A DNA stretch of 64,000 nucleotides from Sphingobacterium lumbrici (GTDB lineage: Bacteria; Bacteroidota; Bacteroidia; Sphingobacteriales; Sphingobacteriaceae), in NCBI RefSeq assembly GCF_006476045.1, contig NZ_SRZY01000028.1, positions 124,001 through 188,000 on the forward strand. The letters run 5' to 3'. Shown one piece after another: positions 51,523 through 59,639 of this stretch. The notes under the pieces are model-generated. The model saw nothing but the letters and a program-made list of their open reading frames with translations. It searched no databases and was not told the DNA's origin. Position 1 is the first letter of the stretch, and each line of letters starts with the position of its first letter. A program made the translations under genes and the position numbers.

Positions 51523-53019
51523 ATGAAAGAGCTGGATAGGTTGATAAAGGAGGCGCAACAGTACCAATTGCAGGCCGTTACACGCCGTCATTTTTTGAAG
51601 GAATGTGTGGCAGGGATTGGGGGCATAGCATTAGGGGGCTTGTTAGCGAACTGTGCGGGCAACAGCGGAGGAATGGATGGTGTTTTAGATTTTAACGCAT
51701 TAAATCCGTTAATTCCTAAGTCCCCACATTATCCCGGAAAGGCAAAAAGTGTCATATACTTGCATATGGCCGGAGCACCATCACAATTGGAATTGTTCGA
51801 TTATAAACCAGCTTTGCATAAACTGCATAATCAACCCTGTCCCGAATCACTCTTAGCAGGGAGAAAATTTGCCTTTATCCGGGGTACCCCCAAAATGCTC
51901 GGCCCACAGGCAACTTTCAAGCAATATGGACAAAGTGGTGCATGGGTATCTGATCATCTACCCCATTTTAGCAATGTGGTGGATGAGGTAAGTTTCCTAA
52001 AAGCAGTACATACGGATCAATTTAATCATGGGCCGGCTCAGCTTTTTATGCATACAGGCAGTGCACGCTTGGGTCGTCCAAGTATTGGTTCATGGGTAAC
52101 ATACGGCTTGGGATCCGAAAACAGCAATCTACCCGGATTTGTGGTATTGACCTCTGGTGGAAAAACACCCGATGCAGGTAAGAGTGTATGGGGAAGTGGT
52201 TTTTTGCCCTCCGTGTATCAAGGAGTACAATGTAGATCAAAAGGAGATCCGGTTTTGTATATTGCTGATCCGGATGGTATGGACCGTGATTTAAAAAGGA
52301 GTGCAATAACTGCAATTAATGAGGTAAATAAAGAAGAATATAATACGTTTAAGGATCCTGAAACCCTTTCGCGTATAGCACAGTACGAAATGGCCTATAA
52401 GATGCAGGTCGCCGTTCCCGAAGTGATGGATATTTCCAAAGAACCGGAATATATTCATGAGCTATACGGTACAGACATAGGTAAAGAGTCTTTTGCCAAC
52501 AACTGTTTGCTTGCGCGTAAATTAGTGGAACAAGGTGTACGTTTTGTACAGCTTTTTGATTGGGGCTGGGATAGCCACGGTACAAATCCGGCGGATTCTA
52601 TTGATCTGGGTTTTCGGAATAAATGTCGGGAAATCGATCGTCCGATGACGGCTTTGATTATGGATCTAAAGCAGCGGGGATTGTTAGATGAAACGTTGGT
52701 GGTCTGGGGTGGAGAATTTGGACGTACGCCGATGCAGGAAAATAGGGATAACAGTGATATGCCTTTCTTGGGCCGCGATCACCATACTGATGCATACACG
52801 ATCTGGATGGCTGGGGGTGGTGTTCGCAATGGGATTAGCTACGGCGAAACGGACGAGATCGGATTTGCCGGTGTCAGTGGCCGGACATCCGTGCATGATG
52901 TACATGCTACCATGCTCCATCTGCTAGGATTTGATCATGAAAAATTCACCTATGAGTTTCAGGGCCGACCTTTTCGTTTAACCGATGTAGAAGGAGACCT
53001 TATTCAAGCTATTGTTTAA
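51523..53019 (+). CDS. DUF1501 domain-containing exported protein
   Basis: A 498-residue protein of the DUF1501 family, a sulfatase-like fold whose members regularly accompany DUF1549/DUF1553 cytochrome proteins. The N-terminus carries a twin-arginine-type signal (TRRHFLKECVAGIGGIALGGLLANC), which would send a folded protein to the periplasm. Family residues are visible in VIYLHMAGAPSQLELFDYKPAL, FDWGWDSHG and VVWGGEFGRTPM. Biochemical function is not established. It starts 4 bp after the previous stop, consistent with one operon. Confidence 0.88.
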   Translation: MKELDRLIKEAQQYQLQAVTRRHFLKECVAGIGGIALGGLLANCAGNSGGMDGVLDFNALNPLIPKSPHYPGKAKSVIYLHMAGAPSQLELFDYKPALHKLHNQPCPESLLAGRKFAFIRGTPKMLGPQATFKQYGQSGAWVSDHLPHFSNVVDEVSFLKAVHTDQFNHGPAQLFMHTGSARLGRPSIGSWVTYGLGSENSNLPGFVVLTSGGKTPDAGKSVWGSGFLPSVYQGVQCRSKGDPVLYIADPDGMDRDLKRSAITAINEVNKEEYNTFKDPETLSRIAQYEMAYKMQVAVPEVMDISKEPEYIHELYGTDIGKESFANNCLLARKLVEQGVRFVQLFDWGWDSHGTNPADSIDLGFRNKCREIDRPMTALIMDLKQRGLLDETLVVWGGEFGRTPMQENRDNSDMPFLGRDHHTDAYTIWMAGGGVRNGISYGETDEIGFAGVSGRTSVHDVHATMLHLLGFDHEKFTYEFQGRPFRLTDVEGDLIQAIV

Positions 53020-53029
53020 TGATTATCAA

Positions 53030-53917
53030 ATGAAATATATCTGTTTTTTTATGTTGCTTGTTGTTGGAAATCTGCCATTATTAAAGGCACAAAACAAGCA
53101 GACCTTCTCTATTAAATATTATTGTACAAACTGGGGGATGAATGAATCTTGGGATGACTTCTGCCAGAAAGTAAAGCAAGCCGGTTATGACGGTGTCGAA
53201 ACGTGGCTGCCGGGGACAACGGAAGAACAAGTACAGATGACTACAGCTTTGGAGAAACATGGGCTGGCACTAGGCTTGCTTTGTGGCGGTGGGGGTGCCG
53301 ATTTTGACCAATATCTTCGCAGTTATACCAACAACCTGGAGGCCGCAGCTAACTTTAAACCAGATTATATCAATTGCCATACAGGGAAAGATTATTACTC
53401 ATTTGATCAAAATAAAAAGCTGATCGAGGAGGGGGAACAAACGAGTAACCGTCACCAGATTCCCATCTATCATGAAACTCATCGCGGACGTTTTAGTTTT
53501 GCCGCACATATAACTAAGGAATTTTTGGAAAAGATCCCGCAGCTATCACTCGCTCTGGATATTTCGCACTGGTGTAACGTGCATGAATCTTTGCTGGGAG
53601 ATCAGAAAGAAACTGTGGCACTAGCATTGGCGAGAACGGGGCATATACATGCCCGTGTCGGGCATCCGCAGGGGCCTCAAGTTAACGATCCTGCCGCACC
53701 GGAATGGAAAGCGACGTTGGAACAGCATCTTGCTTGGTGGGACGAAGTCGTAAAACTTCATAAACAACAAGGTAAAAAGCAGCTGACGATTACAACGGAA
53801 TTCGGACCAGCTGGTTATTTACCCACGCTACCCTACACCCGGCAACCGGTGGCCGATCAATGGCAAATCAATGTATTTATGTTAAATCTTTTGAAAGCCA
53901 GATACGCGCAGCTATGA
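53030..53917 (+). CDS. Exported sugar-phosphate isomerase/epimerase-like TIM-barrel protein
   Basis: A 295-residue exported protein of the xylose-isomerase-like TIM-barrel group. The signal peptide (ICFFMLLVVGNLPLLKAQ) is unusual for a fold best known in the cytoplasm. Probable metal ligands are in IYHETHRGRF, LALDISHWCN, HARVGHPQG and TTEFGPAGY. The frame opens at a TTG at 53012 that overlaps the previous gene, but ATG 53030 gives a proper signal and is chosen. Given its neighbours it probably modifies a sugar or sugar acid in the periplasm. The last codons overlap the next gene's ATG (ATGA). Confidence 0.85.
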   Translation: MKYICFFMLLVVGNLPLLKAQNKQTFSIKYYCTNWGMNESWDDFCQKVKQAGYDGVETWLPGTTEEQVQMTTALEKHGLALGLLCGGGGADFDQYLRSYTNNLEAAANFKPDYINCHTGKDYYSFDQNKKLIEEGEQTSNRHQIPIYHETHRGRFSFAAHITKEFLEKIPQLSLALDISHWCNVHESLLGDQKETVALALARTGHIHARVGHPQGPQVNDPAAPEWKATLEQHLAWWDEVVKLHKQQGKKQLTITTEFGPAGYLPTLPYTRQPVADQWQINVFMLNLLKARYAQL

Positions 53918-55347
53918 TGTTTTTTGAAGAGCTTTCTACCTTTATCGGGCGCTGGCATCCACTGTTGGTTCATTTACCTATTGGTATGCTGGTGCTGGCT
54001 TTTGCAATGGCGTTGGCTACACGGTTTGACAAGAGCAGGGATTATCAAGCAGCAATTTGTTTCACCTTGTTATTGGGAGCTATTGCAGCTGTTTTCGCAG
54101 GGATAACAGGTTATCTGTTGTCTCGAAACGGTGGTTATGAAGCGGATGTGTTGAATTTTCATCAATGGTTGGGAATTGCTGTAGGAATAGTTAGTTTTTT
54201 AACTTTCTTTCTTTACCGTGATACTACGTCGGTGCGCACTTGGTTGGTCAAGATCCGTAAACAACGCTTTTGGTTTTTGTTCGTTATTGTCGTATTGTTA
54301 GGTTTTACAGGGCATTATGGCGGTACACTTACCCACGGAAAGGGCTATATCAAAGATGCGCTGCCAACCGGGATAAAAAATGCTCTTCGAATAGCTAATC
54401 CAGAAGAAGAGACGCTTACGTTGGAAAATGCGCAGGAAGCTATTGTTTATGAGGGGATCATACAACCTATACTAACGCAGCGTTGCCAAAGTTGCCACGG
54501 CGATAAGAAACAAGAAGGGGGACTGAGATTACATACACGTGAAAATCTGTTAAAGGGCGGAGAAAATGGGGTAGTGCTACGTAATGGTGACGCAACCAAA
54601 AGCGAACTTTATGCGCGGTTAATTTTGCCGGAAGGACACAAAGGACGGATGCCGCCAAAAGGGAGGACACCCATTACACCCGATCAGATTAAATTGATCG
54701 CCTGGTGGATCGAAACGGGAGCCGATTTTAATAAAAAGGCGAAAGAGCTTAAGCAATCGGACGAAATATTAGCGATCCTACAAAAACTTGAAAGCGGGGC
54801 AGAGGTACAAGAGTCTTCTCTTTTCGCAGGTTTACCGGAGGCGCCGCCACTTCCTGAAGAGAAAATAAGAAATTGGCAGGCTAAAGGTATTAAGGTGATG
54901 CCAGTAGCAACCGATAATAATTTTGTGATGATCAATGCGATAAACTATCCACAATTTAACGACGATGATTTAAAAGATCTTCTCCAAATCAAAGATAATA
55001 TCGTTCAGCTCAAAATAGGAAGTACGGCGGTAACAGATGCAGGAATGAAATTCGTTATGGAATTACCTGTATTAATTCGATTGCACGTAGAACATACCGT
55101 TATTTCGGATGCCGGACTAGCACAATTAAAAGGCCTGAAGAATTTGGAATATATAAATCTGGTCGGTTCAAAAGTCACAGCGGATGGTTTAGCGTCTTTA
55201 GCTGCGATTCCTACTTTAAAACATGTTTACGCTTTTCAAACCCAAATGGTTGTTTCAACAAAATTGGGGAAAGGCAATGAAGATATGAAATTAGACACGG
55301 GCAGCTATCGACTTCCTTTTCTTGATTCCGATACCGTGCGATATTAG
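53914..55347 (+). CDS. DUF2231-like membrane protein with cytochrome c and leucine-rich domains
   Basis: A 477-residue protein with three parts. The N-terminal DUF2231-type membrane domain (about 1-140) has several hydrophobic helices (WHPLLVHLPIGMLVLAFAMAL, LLGAIAAVFAGITGYLLSR). A planctomycete-type cytochrome domain follows (about 190-280), with heme motif CQSCH and the GRMPPKGRTPITPDQIKLIAWWIETGA block. The C-terminal part is leucine-rich-repeat-like (LAQLKGLKNLEYINLVG). I chose ATG 53914, which overlaps the upstream stop as ATGA and suggests coupled translation. An earlier ATG at 53860 would overlap the previous gene by 58 bp. It is likely an electron-transfer partner for the cytochrome protein at the head of the operon. 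Confidence 0.85.
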   Translation: MMFFEELSTFIGRWHPLLVHLPIGMLVLAFAMALATRFDKSRDYQAAICFTLLLGAIAAVFAGITGYLLSRNGGYEADVLNFHQWLGIAVGIVSFLTFFLYRDTTSVRTWLVKIRKQRFWFLFVIVVLLGFTGHYGGTLTHGKGYIKDALPTGIKNALRIANPEEETLTLENAQEAIVYEGIIQPILTQRCQSCHGDKKQEGGLRLHTRENLLKGGENGVVLRNGDATKSELYARLILPEGHKGRMPPKGRTPITPDQIKLIAWWIETGADFNKKAKELKQSDEILAILQKLESGAEVQESSLFAGLPEAPPLPEEKIRNWQAKGIKVMPVATDNNFVMINAINYPQFNDDDLKDLLQIKDNIVQLKIGSTAVTDAGMKFVMELPVLIRLHVEHTVISDAGLAQLKGLKNLEYINLVGSKVTADGLASLAAIPTLKHVYAFQTQMVVSTKLGKGNEDMKLDTGSYRLPFLDSDTVRY

Positions 55348-55350
55348 TAT

Positions 55351-55665
55351 GTGTCACTTAAACTAAGTTCGGTTTCTCCATTACCATTCACCAATACAGA
55401 GGATCCGGATTACCATAGCTTAGCATCGTTGACGTATCAGGATAAAGAAGAGGGGAAGATCGTTCAGGTGCCGAAAGGAGATGTTTTTCATCAATTCCGT
55501 CAGGATGTGGATGCCGATAGATTACCGACGGTATCCTGGTTGGTGGCGCCATGCCGCTTTTCGGATCATCCCGGCTCACCATGGTTTGGTGCGTGGTATG
55601 TCTCGGAGACCTTGGGTATCTTAACCAAAAATCCAGAGATATGGAAGAAGACTATCTTCATCTTG
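55351..55665 (+). pseudogene. Internal fragment of phosphocholine-specific phospholipase C
   Basis: Readable frame from GTG 55351, open to 55710. Residues such as DPDYHSLASLTYQDKE, VPKGDVFHQFRQDV, LPTVSWLVAP and WYVSETLGILTKNPEIWKK, then FILTY, are the middle of the roughly 800-residue phosphocholine-specific phospholipase C family. Similarity stops after FILTY at about 55670, where the family continues DENDGYFDH. The following residues are out of frame and unrelated. The N-terminal half is also missing. I infer a broken fragment at the junction into accessory DNA. Confidence 0.8.
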
Positions 55666-55666
55666 A

Positions 55667-55918
55667 CCTATCGCTGGCTGTTATCACATTTTATTGACGG
55701 GACACATTGATGTAGGAAGACCCAGCCAAACAGATCCATTGATGGGTGGGGAAACGCCGTATGACTGACCATATTCGTAGCATGATTTATACATATTTCA
55801 GATTGACTGTTGGCATTTTGATACAGTCAATCCGTTTGACAAGCGATTTAAAGGCGACTTTATTGAAACGCTTAAACTCTTGGAATTGGTAAAAAAAACT
55901 TACTACATTAGCAACTGA
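55667..55918 (+). pseudogene. Stop-interrupted remnant of an unidentified protein
   Basis: A different frame (2) reads on from the phospholipase fragment with coding-like composition: IAGCYHILLTGHIDVGRPSQ, ..GGETPYD, stop TGA, PYS, stop TAG, HDLYIFQIDCWHFDTVNPFD, KRFKGDFIETLKLLE, then a stop at 55916-55918. Both internal stops sit where CAG would read well (D-Q-P-Y-S-Q-H). I could not name the family. It may be the 3' end of a second truncated gene joined to the phospholipase piece. Confidence 0.5.
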
Positions 55919-55930
55919 CAGTCAAAAACG

Positions 55931-55982
55931 AACGAGAGTAAATTTTTATTATTTTTACCCTTGTATTGAAAACGAGAGTAAA
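55931..55982 (+). repeat. Two 12-bp direct repeats in the fic upstream region
   Basis: The 12-mer aacgagagtaaa occurs at 55931-55942 and 55971-55982, 40 bp apart start to start (about four helical turns), upstream of the broken fic gene. It may be a binding site for a regulator or a duplication left by insertion. Confidence 0.6.
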
Positions 55983-55999
55983 ACTTACACTTGCAGAAT

Positions 56000-56454
56000 A
56001 TGAGCAAATTTGACCATAAAATACCGTATAATGACCTGCCCTTGCTACCACCAAAGGCAGATATTGAAACGAAAGAAATACTTCGTACAACCATTTCGGC
56101 AGGTAGGGCTTTGGCTCGGCTGAATGGCACTTTAATGAATTTGCCCAATCCAACGCTGTTTTTAGACACGATTTATTTACAGGAAGCAAAAGCGAGTTCG
56201 GAAGCAGAAAACATAATCACAACAAACGATGAACTCTACAAATCTTTGGTAGCCGACAGAAAAGTGGAAAATTCAGCCACCAAAGAGGTTTTAAGTTACA
56301 AAGAGGCTCTTTGGTTGGGCTTGGAACAATTGAAGAAAAAGCCATTTATCACACCAATCTTTGTATAAGCATTGTTCAGTGTATTAAACAAAACACAGCT
56401 TCTATTCGGGTTACACCCGGAACTACATTAAGCAACACAAAAGGCGAAGTGATT
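56000..56454 (+). pseudogene. Broken Fic-family protein gene
   Basis: It starts at ATG 56000 (MSKFDHKIPYNDLPLLPP) with the Fic_N-type domain and SEAENIITTNDELYKSL. A one-base loss near 56351-56353 shifts the frame (KKPFIT continues as TNLCISIVQCIKQNTASIRV in frame 1), and the gene ends abruptly after GTTLSNTKGEVI at 56454, before the catalytic HPFxxGNGR motif. The intact family is about 370 residues. Fic enzymes attach AMP or similar groups to proteins. This copy cannot. The break coincides with the first palindrome half-site of the cassette array. An earlier TTG at 55991 is not needed. Confidence 0.85.
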
Positions 56455-56490
56455 TCACACCGCCAAGCCTCTAACCGTTACAAGCAACTA
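56455..56490 (+). repeat. Cassette-site half A (right half only)
   Basis: Contains GCCAA (56462-56466), nine bases, CGTTA (56476-56480), three bases, GCAAC. This matches the right halves of sites C, D and E. The left half is absent, and it follows the fic break directly. Confidence 0.65.
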
Positions 56491-56492
56491 TA

Positions 56493-57158
56493 ATGACACG
56501 ACACTACATAACAATCATATTGACCATTTTGACTTTGACTTCTGTTTACGGACAGGCAAACAAAGCATCGTGCGACTGCCCGAAAACGCAATATGCAGGA
56601 ACAAAAGCTGACACGACTTTTTACCTCTCCAACGGTAAGACAGTTGTTTTATGTGGCTATAAAAATCCAGATAGCGAACCGACAACATTTTCTGAGTTCA
56701 TACTTGCAGTTTGCGGACAAGATACAATCATTGACTTTTGGGGTGCGGTGCTGACTTGCCGACTGAAGGTTAATAAAGATACATTGCTTGTTGATCAACT
56801 TCAAAACCTGCCTGCAGGAAAGAATTTTAAATTTCAAGAAACAGTTTGGACAACTGAAAAAATACATTTCAGCGGACAAAAACTCGTTAGAAAACTTGTG
56901 GTTAACAGACAAATCAGAAAATATAGCCAAGACGAAATTCAATCTGTTTTAAAAACATACGAAACAGCAAAGACAGGACTTGACGACAATAAAATGGAAA
57001 TTGCAAACAAACTATTCATTGCGACAATTTCAGGCGACAAAAAAGCGAGACAATATTTTAGGGAATTTAAGAGCAAGTTTGGGACACTTGACGGAGCATT
57101 TGCAGAAGAATATAGCGACTTGACAGCAATGTTGGAACTATGGGACAAAAAAGAATAG
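56493..57158 (+). CDS. Exported protein of unknown function in the cassette array
   Basis: A 221-residue exported protein with a signal peptide (YITIILTILTLTSVYGQ) followed by a cysteine-bearing start (NKASCDCPKTQYAGTKADTTFYLSNGKTVVLCGY) and a helical C-terminal part with EYSDLTAMLELWDKKE. I do not recognise a domain. It begins 2 bp after site A and ends just before site B, so it is a single-gene cassette. Base composition (A-rich, many GACA/ACAA words) differs from chromosomal genes left of 55 kb and resembles the other array genes. Confidence 0.65.
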   Translation: MTRHYITIILTILTLTSVYGQANKASCDCPKTQYAGTKADTTFYLSNGKTVVLCGYKNPDSEPTTFSEFILAVCGQDTIIDFWGAVLTCRLKVNKDTLLVDQLQNLPAGKNFKFQETVWTTEKIHFSGQKLVRKLVVNRQIRKYSQDEIQSVLKTYETAKTGLDDNKMEIANKLFIATISGDKKARQYFREFKSKFGTLDGAFAEEYSDLTAMLELWDKKE

Positions 57159-57159
57159 C

Positions 57160-57300
57160 TGTTTGTAATAGCAGTTTGGCGCAAGCGGGGGCTTTGTTCT
57201 CCGTTTGACAGTTTTTCGTAAACTTGAACTTTCGGCTTCGTAGCAAGTTTTGTGGTAAAAATCACCGCCCATCGCCAATCCCTTCTTTGCAAACACCAAG
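57160..57300 (+). repeat. Cassette-site B, right end diverged
   Basis: Left arm GTTTGGCGCAAGCGGGG (57174-57190) is an imperfect reverse complement of CACCGCCCATCGCCAAT (57263-57279). GCCAA is present, but the expected CGTTA-N3-GYAAY end is lost, and a truncated DUF4268 gene begins there instead. Confidence 0.6.
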
Positions 57301-57301
57301 A

Positions 57302-57652
57302 CCTCAATATTGGTTTGATGTTACATTAGGGAAATCGAATGTCCATTTATCCAATACTTGCAACACAGACCAAAATACCGTTGGCATCAGAGTTTATATC
57401 GGAAGTAGAATTGCAGAAAATATGCTACCCTATCTTGAAAGCAGAAAAATCGAAATTGAAGCTGAACTTGGAGAAACTTTGACTTGGAATCCAAATCCTG
57501 ACAATAGAGATAAAGTAATTACTTTGATCAAAACAACTGACTTTGGAAACGAAAGACAAGTTGACGACGCTCTTGATTGGCTTGTACAAAAAACAATCCA
57601 TTTTAGAACAGTATTTGCTAAAATAATTCGTCAGTATCAGCCAACTACCTGA
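57302..57652 (+). pseudogene. C-terminal fragment of a DUF4268 protein
   Basis: From 57302 to the stop at 57650-57652 the frame reads PQYWFDVTLGKSNVHLSNTC, GIRVYIGSRIAENMLPYLES, then LTWNPNPDNRDKVI and DALDWLVQKTIHFR, matching the C-terminal DUF4268 domain of roughly 370-residue proteins whose N-terminal half is nuclease-like. The N-terminal part is missing, and no ATG or leader precedes the fragment. The frame before it reads into site B. It is 23 bp before the DUF1016 gene. Confidence 0.75.
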
Positions 57653-57663
57653 TTTCATTTTAC

Positions 57664-57671
57664 TATTTTTG
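57664..57671 (+). promoter_or_regulatory. -7 promoter box of the DUF1016 gene
   Basis: TATTTTTG fits TAnnTTTG four bases before the ATG, so a leaderless transcript is possible. Confidence 0.4.
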
Positions 57672-57675
57672 CAAT

Positions 57676-58689
57676 ATGGCAAGAGAGTTAAACAATATTG
57701 ATACAAACTTATTGGAAAGCATTAAGCACATTGTTCTTAGTGCAAGGAAAAACGTATCTCAAAAAGTAAATCAAGAGCTCATCTTAACTTATTGGCAAAT
57801 CGGGAAAGAAATTGTAGAAACCGAACAGAAAAACAACATTGACAATCAGACATCAAGACAAATCATACTCAACCTTTCCAAACAATTGACCAACGAAATA
57901 GGAAAAGGATTTTCCCGTTCCAATTTATTCAATATGAGGAAATTTTATATTGAATACACAAATGTCCAGACAGTGTCTGGACACCTTACTTGGTCATTTA
58001 TTTGTGAGCTTTTGATTATTGAAGATAAAGAGAAACGGAGCTTCTACGAAAAAGAAATAATCAATGCTTCTTGGTCATTTAGAGAACTAAAAAGACAAAT
58101 AGACAGTTCGCTTTATGAGCGTTTATTGCTTTCGCAAGGAAAAGCCAATAAAGAGAAAGTCTTGGAATTGGCACAAAAAGGACAGGAGCTAAATAAAGCA
58201 GAAGACGTATTGAAAAATCCTTACGTATTTGAATTTCTTGGCATTCCCGAAAATAAGCCGATTTTAGAAAAGGATTTGGAAACCAAACTTATCCGACACA
58301 TTGAAGACTTTTTACTGGAACTTGGCAAAGGATTTATGTTTGTCGGTTCGCAACAACGGATAACCATAAACAATACACATTATTATGTAGATATGGTTTT
58401 CTATAACAAGATTTTACGTTGTTACATTCTTATAGAACTGAAAACCACAAAACTCAATATTGCAGACGGAGGACAACTGAACACTTATCTGAATTATTAC
58501 AAAACAGAAGTGAATGACGAAACCGACAATCCGCCAATCGGAATAATTTTGTGTACAGAGAAAGACGAAATCACAGCAGAATATATACTTGGAGGGTTTG
58601 AGAACAACGTATTTGCTTCAAAATATGTAACTATCCTTCCTAACAAAGAAAAACTAATCGAGGAAGTAGAAAACGTAATGAACAAATAA
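57676..58689 (+). CDS. DUF1016 PDDEXK-nuclease-like protein (YhcG type)
   Basis: A 337-residue protein with an N-terminal DUF1016_N winged-helix-like domain (ILTYWQIGKEIVETEQ, SRSNLFNMRKFYIEY, HLTWSFICELLI) and a C-terminal PDDEXK-type nuclease core: acidic residue in YYVDMVFYNKILRCYILIELK (Asp, then Glu-x-Lys) with GGQLNTYLNYYK after it. All three key residues are present, so it may be an active nuclease. The family is frequent in mobile and defence regions. The stop overlaps the next gene's ATG (TAATG). The upstream DUF4268 fragment also derives from a nuclease-like protein. Confidence 0.85.
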   Translation: MARELNNIDTNLLESIKHIVLSARKNVSQKVNQELILTYWQIGKEIVETEQKNNIDNQTSRQIILNLSKQLTNEIGKGFSRSNLFNMRKFYIEYTNVQTVSGHLTWSFICELLIIEDKEKRSFYEKEIINASWSFRELKRQIDSSLYERLLLSQGKANKEKVLELAQKGQELNKAEDVLKNPYVFEFLGIPENKPILEKDLETKLIRHIEDFLLELGKGFMFVGSQQRITINNTHYYVDMVFYNKILRCYILIELKTTKLNIADGGQLNTYLNYYKTEVNDETDNPPIGIILCTEKDEITAEYILGGFENNVFASKYVTILPNKEKLIEEVENVMNK

Positions 58690-59451
58690 TGAAGAACGCA
58701 AAACAGGGCAAGTTTACAAACCAGATGGTCGGTTGGCTACTATTAGCGACAAACATTTTGACAGCAACAGTTTTGACAGTTGTATTAGCAAAGGAAAAAT
58801 ATCCGTCAAAAATTTATCACAAGTTTTTTTCAGGACAGGACAGGAAAAACCTATCCTTATCTTGACAATTCTCGCTATACAAACTATACAATCGTATATC
58901 CCTTGTATAAGGAACAGAAAAATATTGTAATGTTGGGCAACTCTTTGACAAACTACGCTAATTGGAATGAACTACTCAACAGACCTGACGTTGCAAACAG
59001 AGGAATAGGCGGAGATATAACCGCAGGATTTATCGGAAGACTAAATTACGTCATAAGTGTAAAACCAAAAATTTGTTTTGTAGAAGGCGGAGTAAATGAC
59101 ATAAGTCGTGGTGTTCATCAAGACACCATTATCAAAAACTTGACGACAATAATTGATACGCTACAAGCAAACAACATAAAGCCAGTTCTGACAGCAGTCA
59201 CTTTGCTGACAGAGCAGTATAAATCGAAAAATCCTGTTGAGCAAAACAAAAAAATCAAAGAATTAAACAGACGAATATTCCAACTTGTTAAAGACAAAAA
59301 CGTAAAACTGATAGACCTAAATCCTTATGTAAGTGACGAGAATTTCCTTATTCCTGAATATGCAGTTGAGGACGGCATTCATTTTACAGACAAAACATAC
59401 TTGGTTTGGAAGCGTGAAGTAGAGAAAATATTAGAACAAGAAGGTATTTAA
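58689..59451 (+). pseudogene. SGNH/GDSL hydrolase with a single-base frameshift
   Basis: From ATG 58689 (MKNAKQGKFTNQM, then a transmembrane helix) the frame runs to TGA at 58863-58865. The true frame continues from FQDRTGKTYPYLDNSRYTNY. The change falls in T7 at 58824-58830, where six T would restore one frame of about 253 residues. The downstream part has the SGNH blocks: GNSLT (block I), GGDITAGF, GGVNDI (block III) and DGIHFTDKTYLVW (block V). This may be an inactivating mutation, phase variation at a homopolymer, or a sequencing error. It overlaps the DUF1016 stop and ends at cassette site C. Confidence 0.75.
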
Positions 59452-59584
59452 ACAATGGTTTGGCATCAGGCGGGCTGACGTGGTAAATTGAACATTAGTG
59501 CTTTTTATTAACTTTGGTGCAAGGCTGAAAGTTTGTGCTTCCAATCCCGCCTATCGCCAATACGCGAACCGTTAGAGGTAATTG
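59447..59584 (+). repeat. Cassette-site C, complete palindrome
   Basis: Left arm TTTGGCATCAGGCGGG (59459-59474) pairs imperfectly with CCCGCCTATCGCCAA (59546-59560). The right end is GCCAA (59556-59560), N9, CGTTA (59570-59574), N3, GTAAT. The left boundary overlaps the stop codon of the SGNH gene. Confidence 0.75.
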
Positions 59585-59639
59585 AAGAAGATGACAAAGA
59601 CAAACAAAACATTGACTAAAAATAATAATATTTTCATTT

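Noticed and set aside
53860-53913. Upstream ATG for the DUF2231/cytochrome gene
   Set aside because: It would overlap the isomerase-like gene by 58 bp and add a polar stretch before the first membrane helix. ATG 53914 overlaps the stop as ATGA.
57224-57301. N-terminal part of the frame that runs into the DUF4268 fragment
   Set aside because: It is translated palindrome site B with a TTG start and no protein character.
58903-58910. TTG at 58903 as the start of the SGNH hydrolase
   Set aside because: Coding similarity and a better start (ATG 58689) lie upstream across a one-base frameshift in T7, so this TTG is internal.
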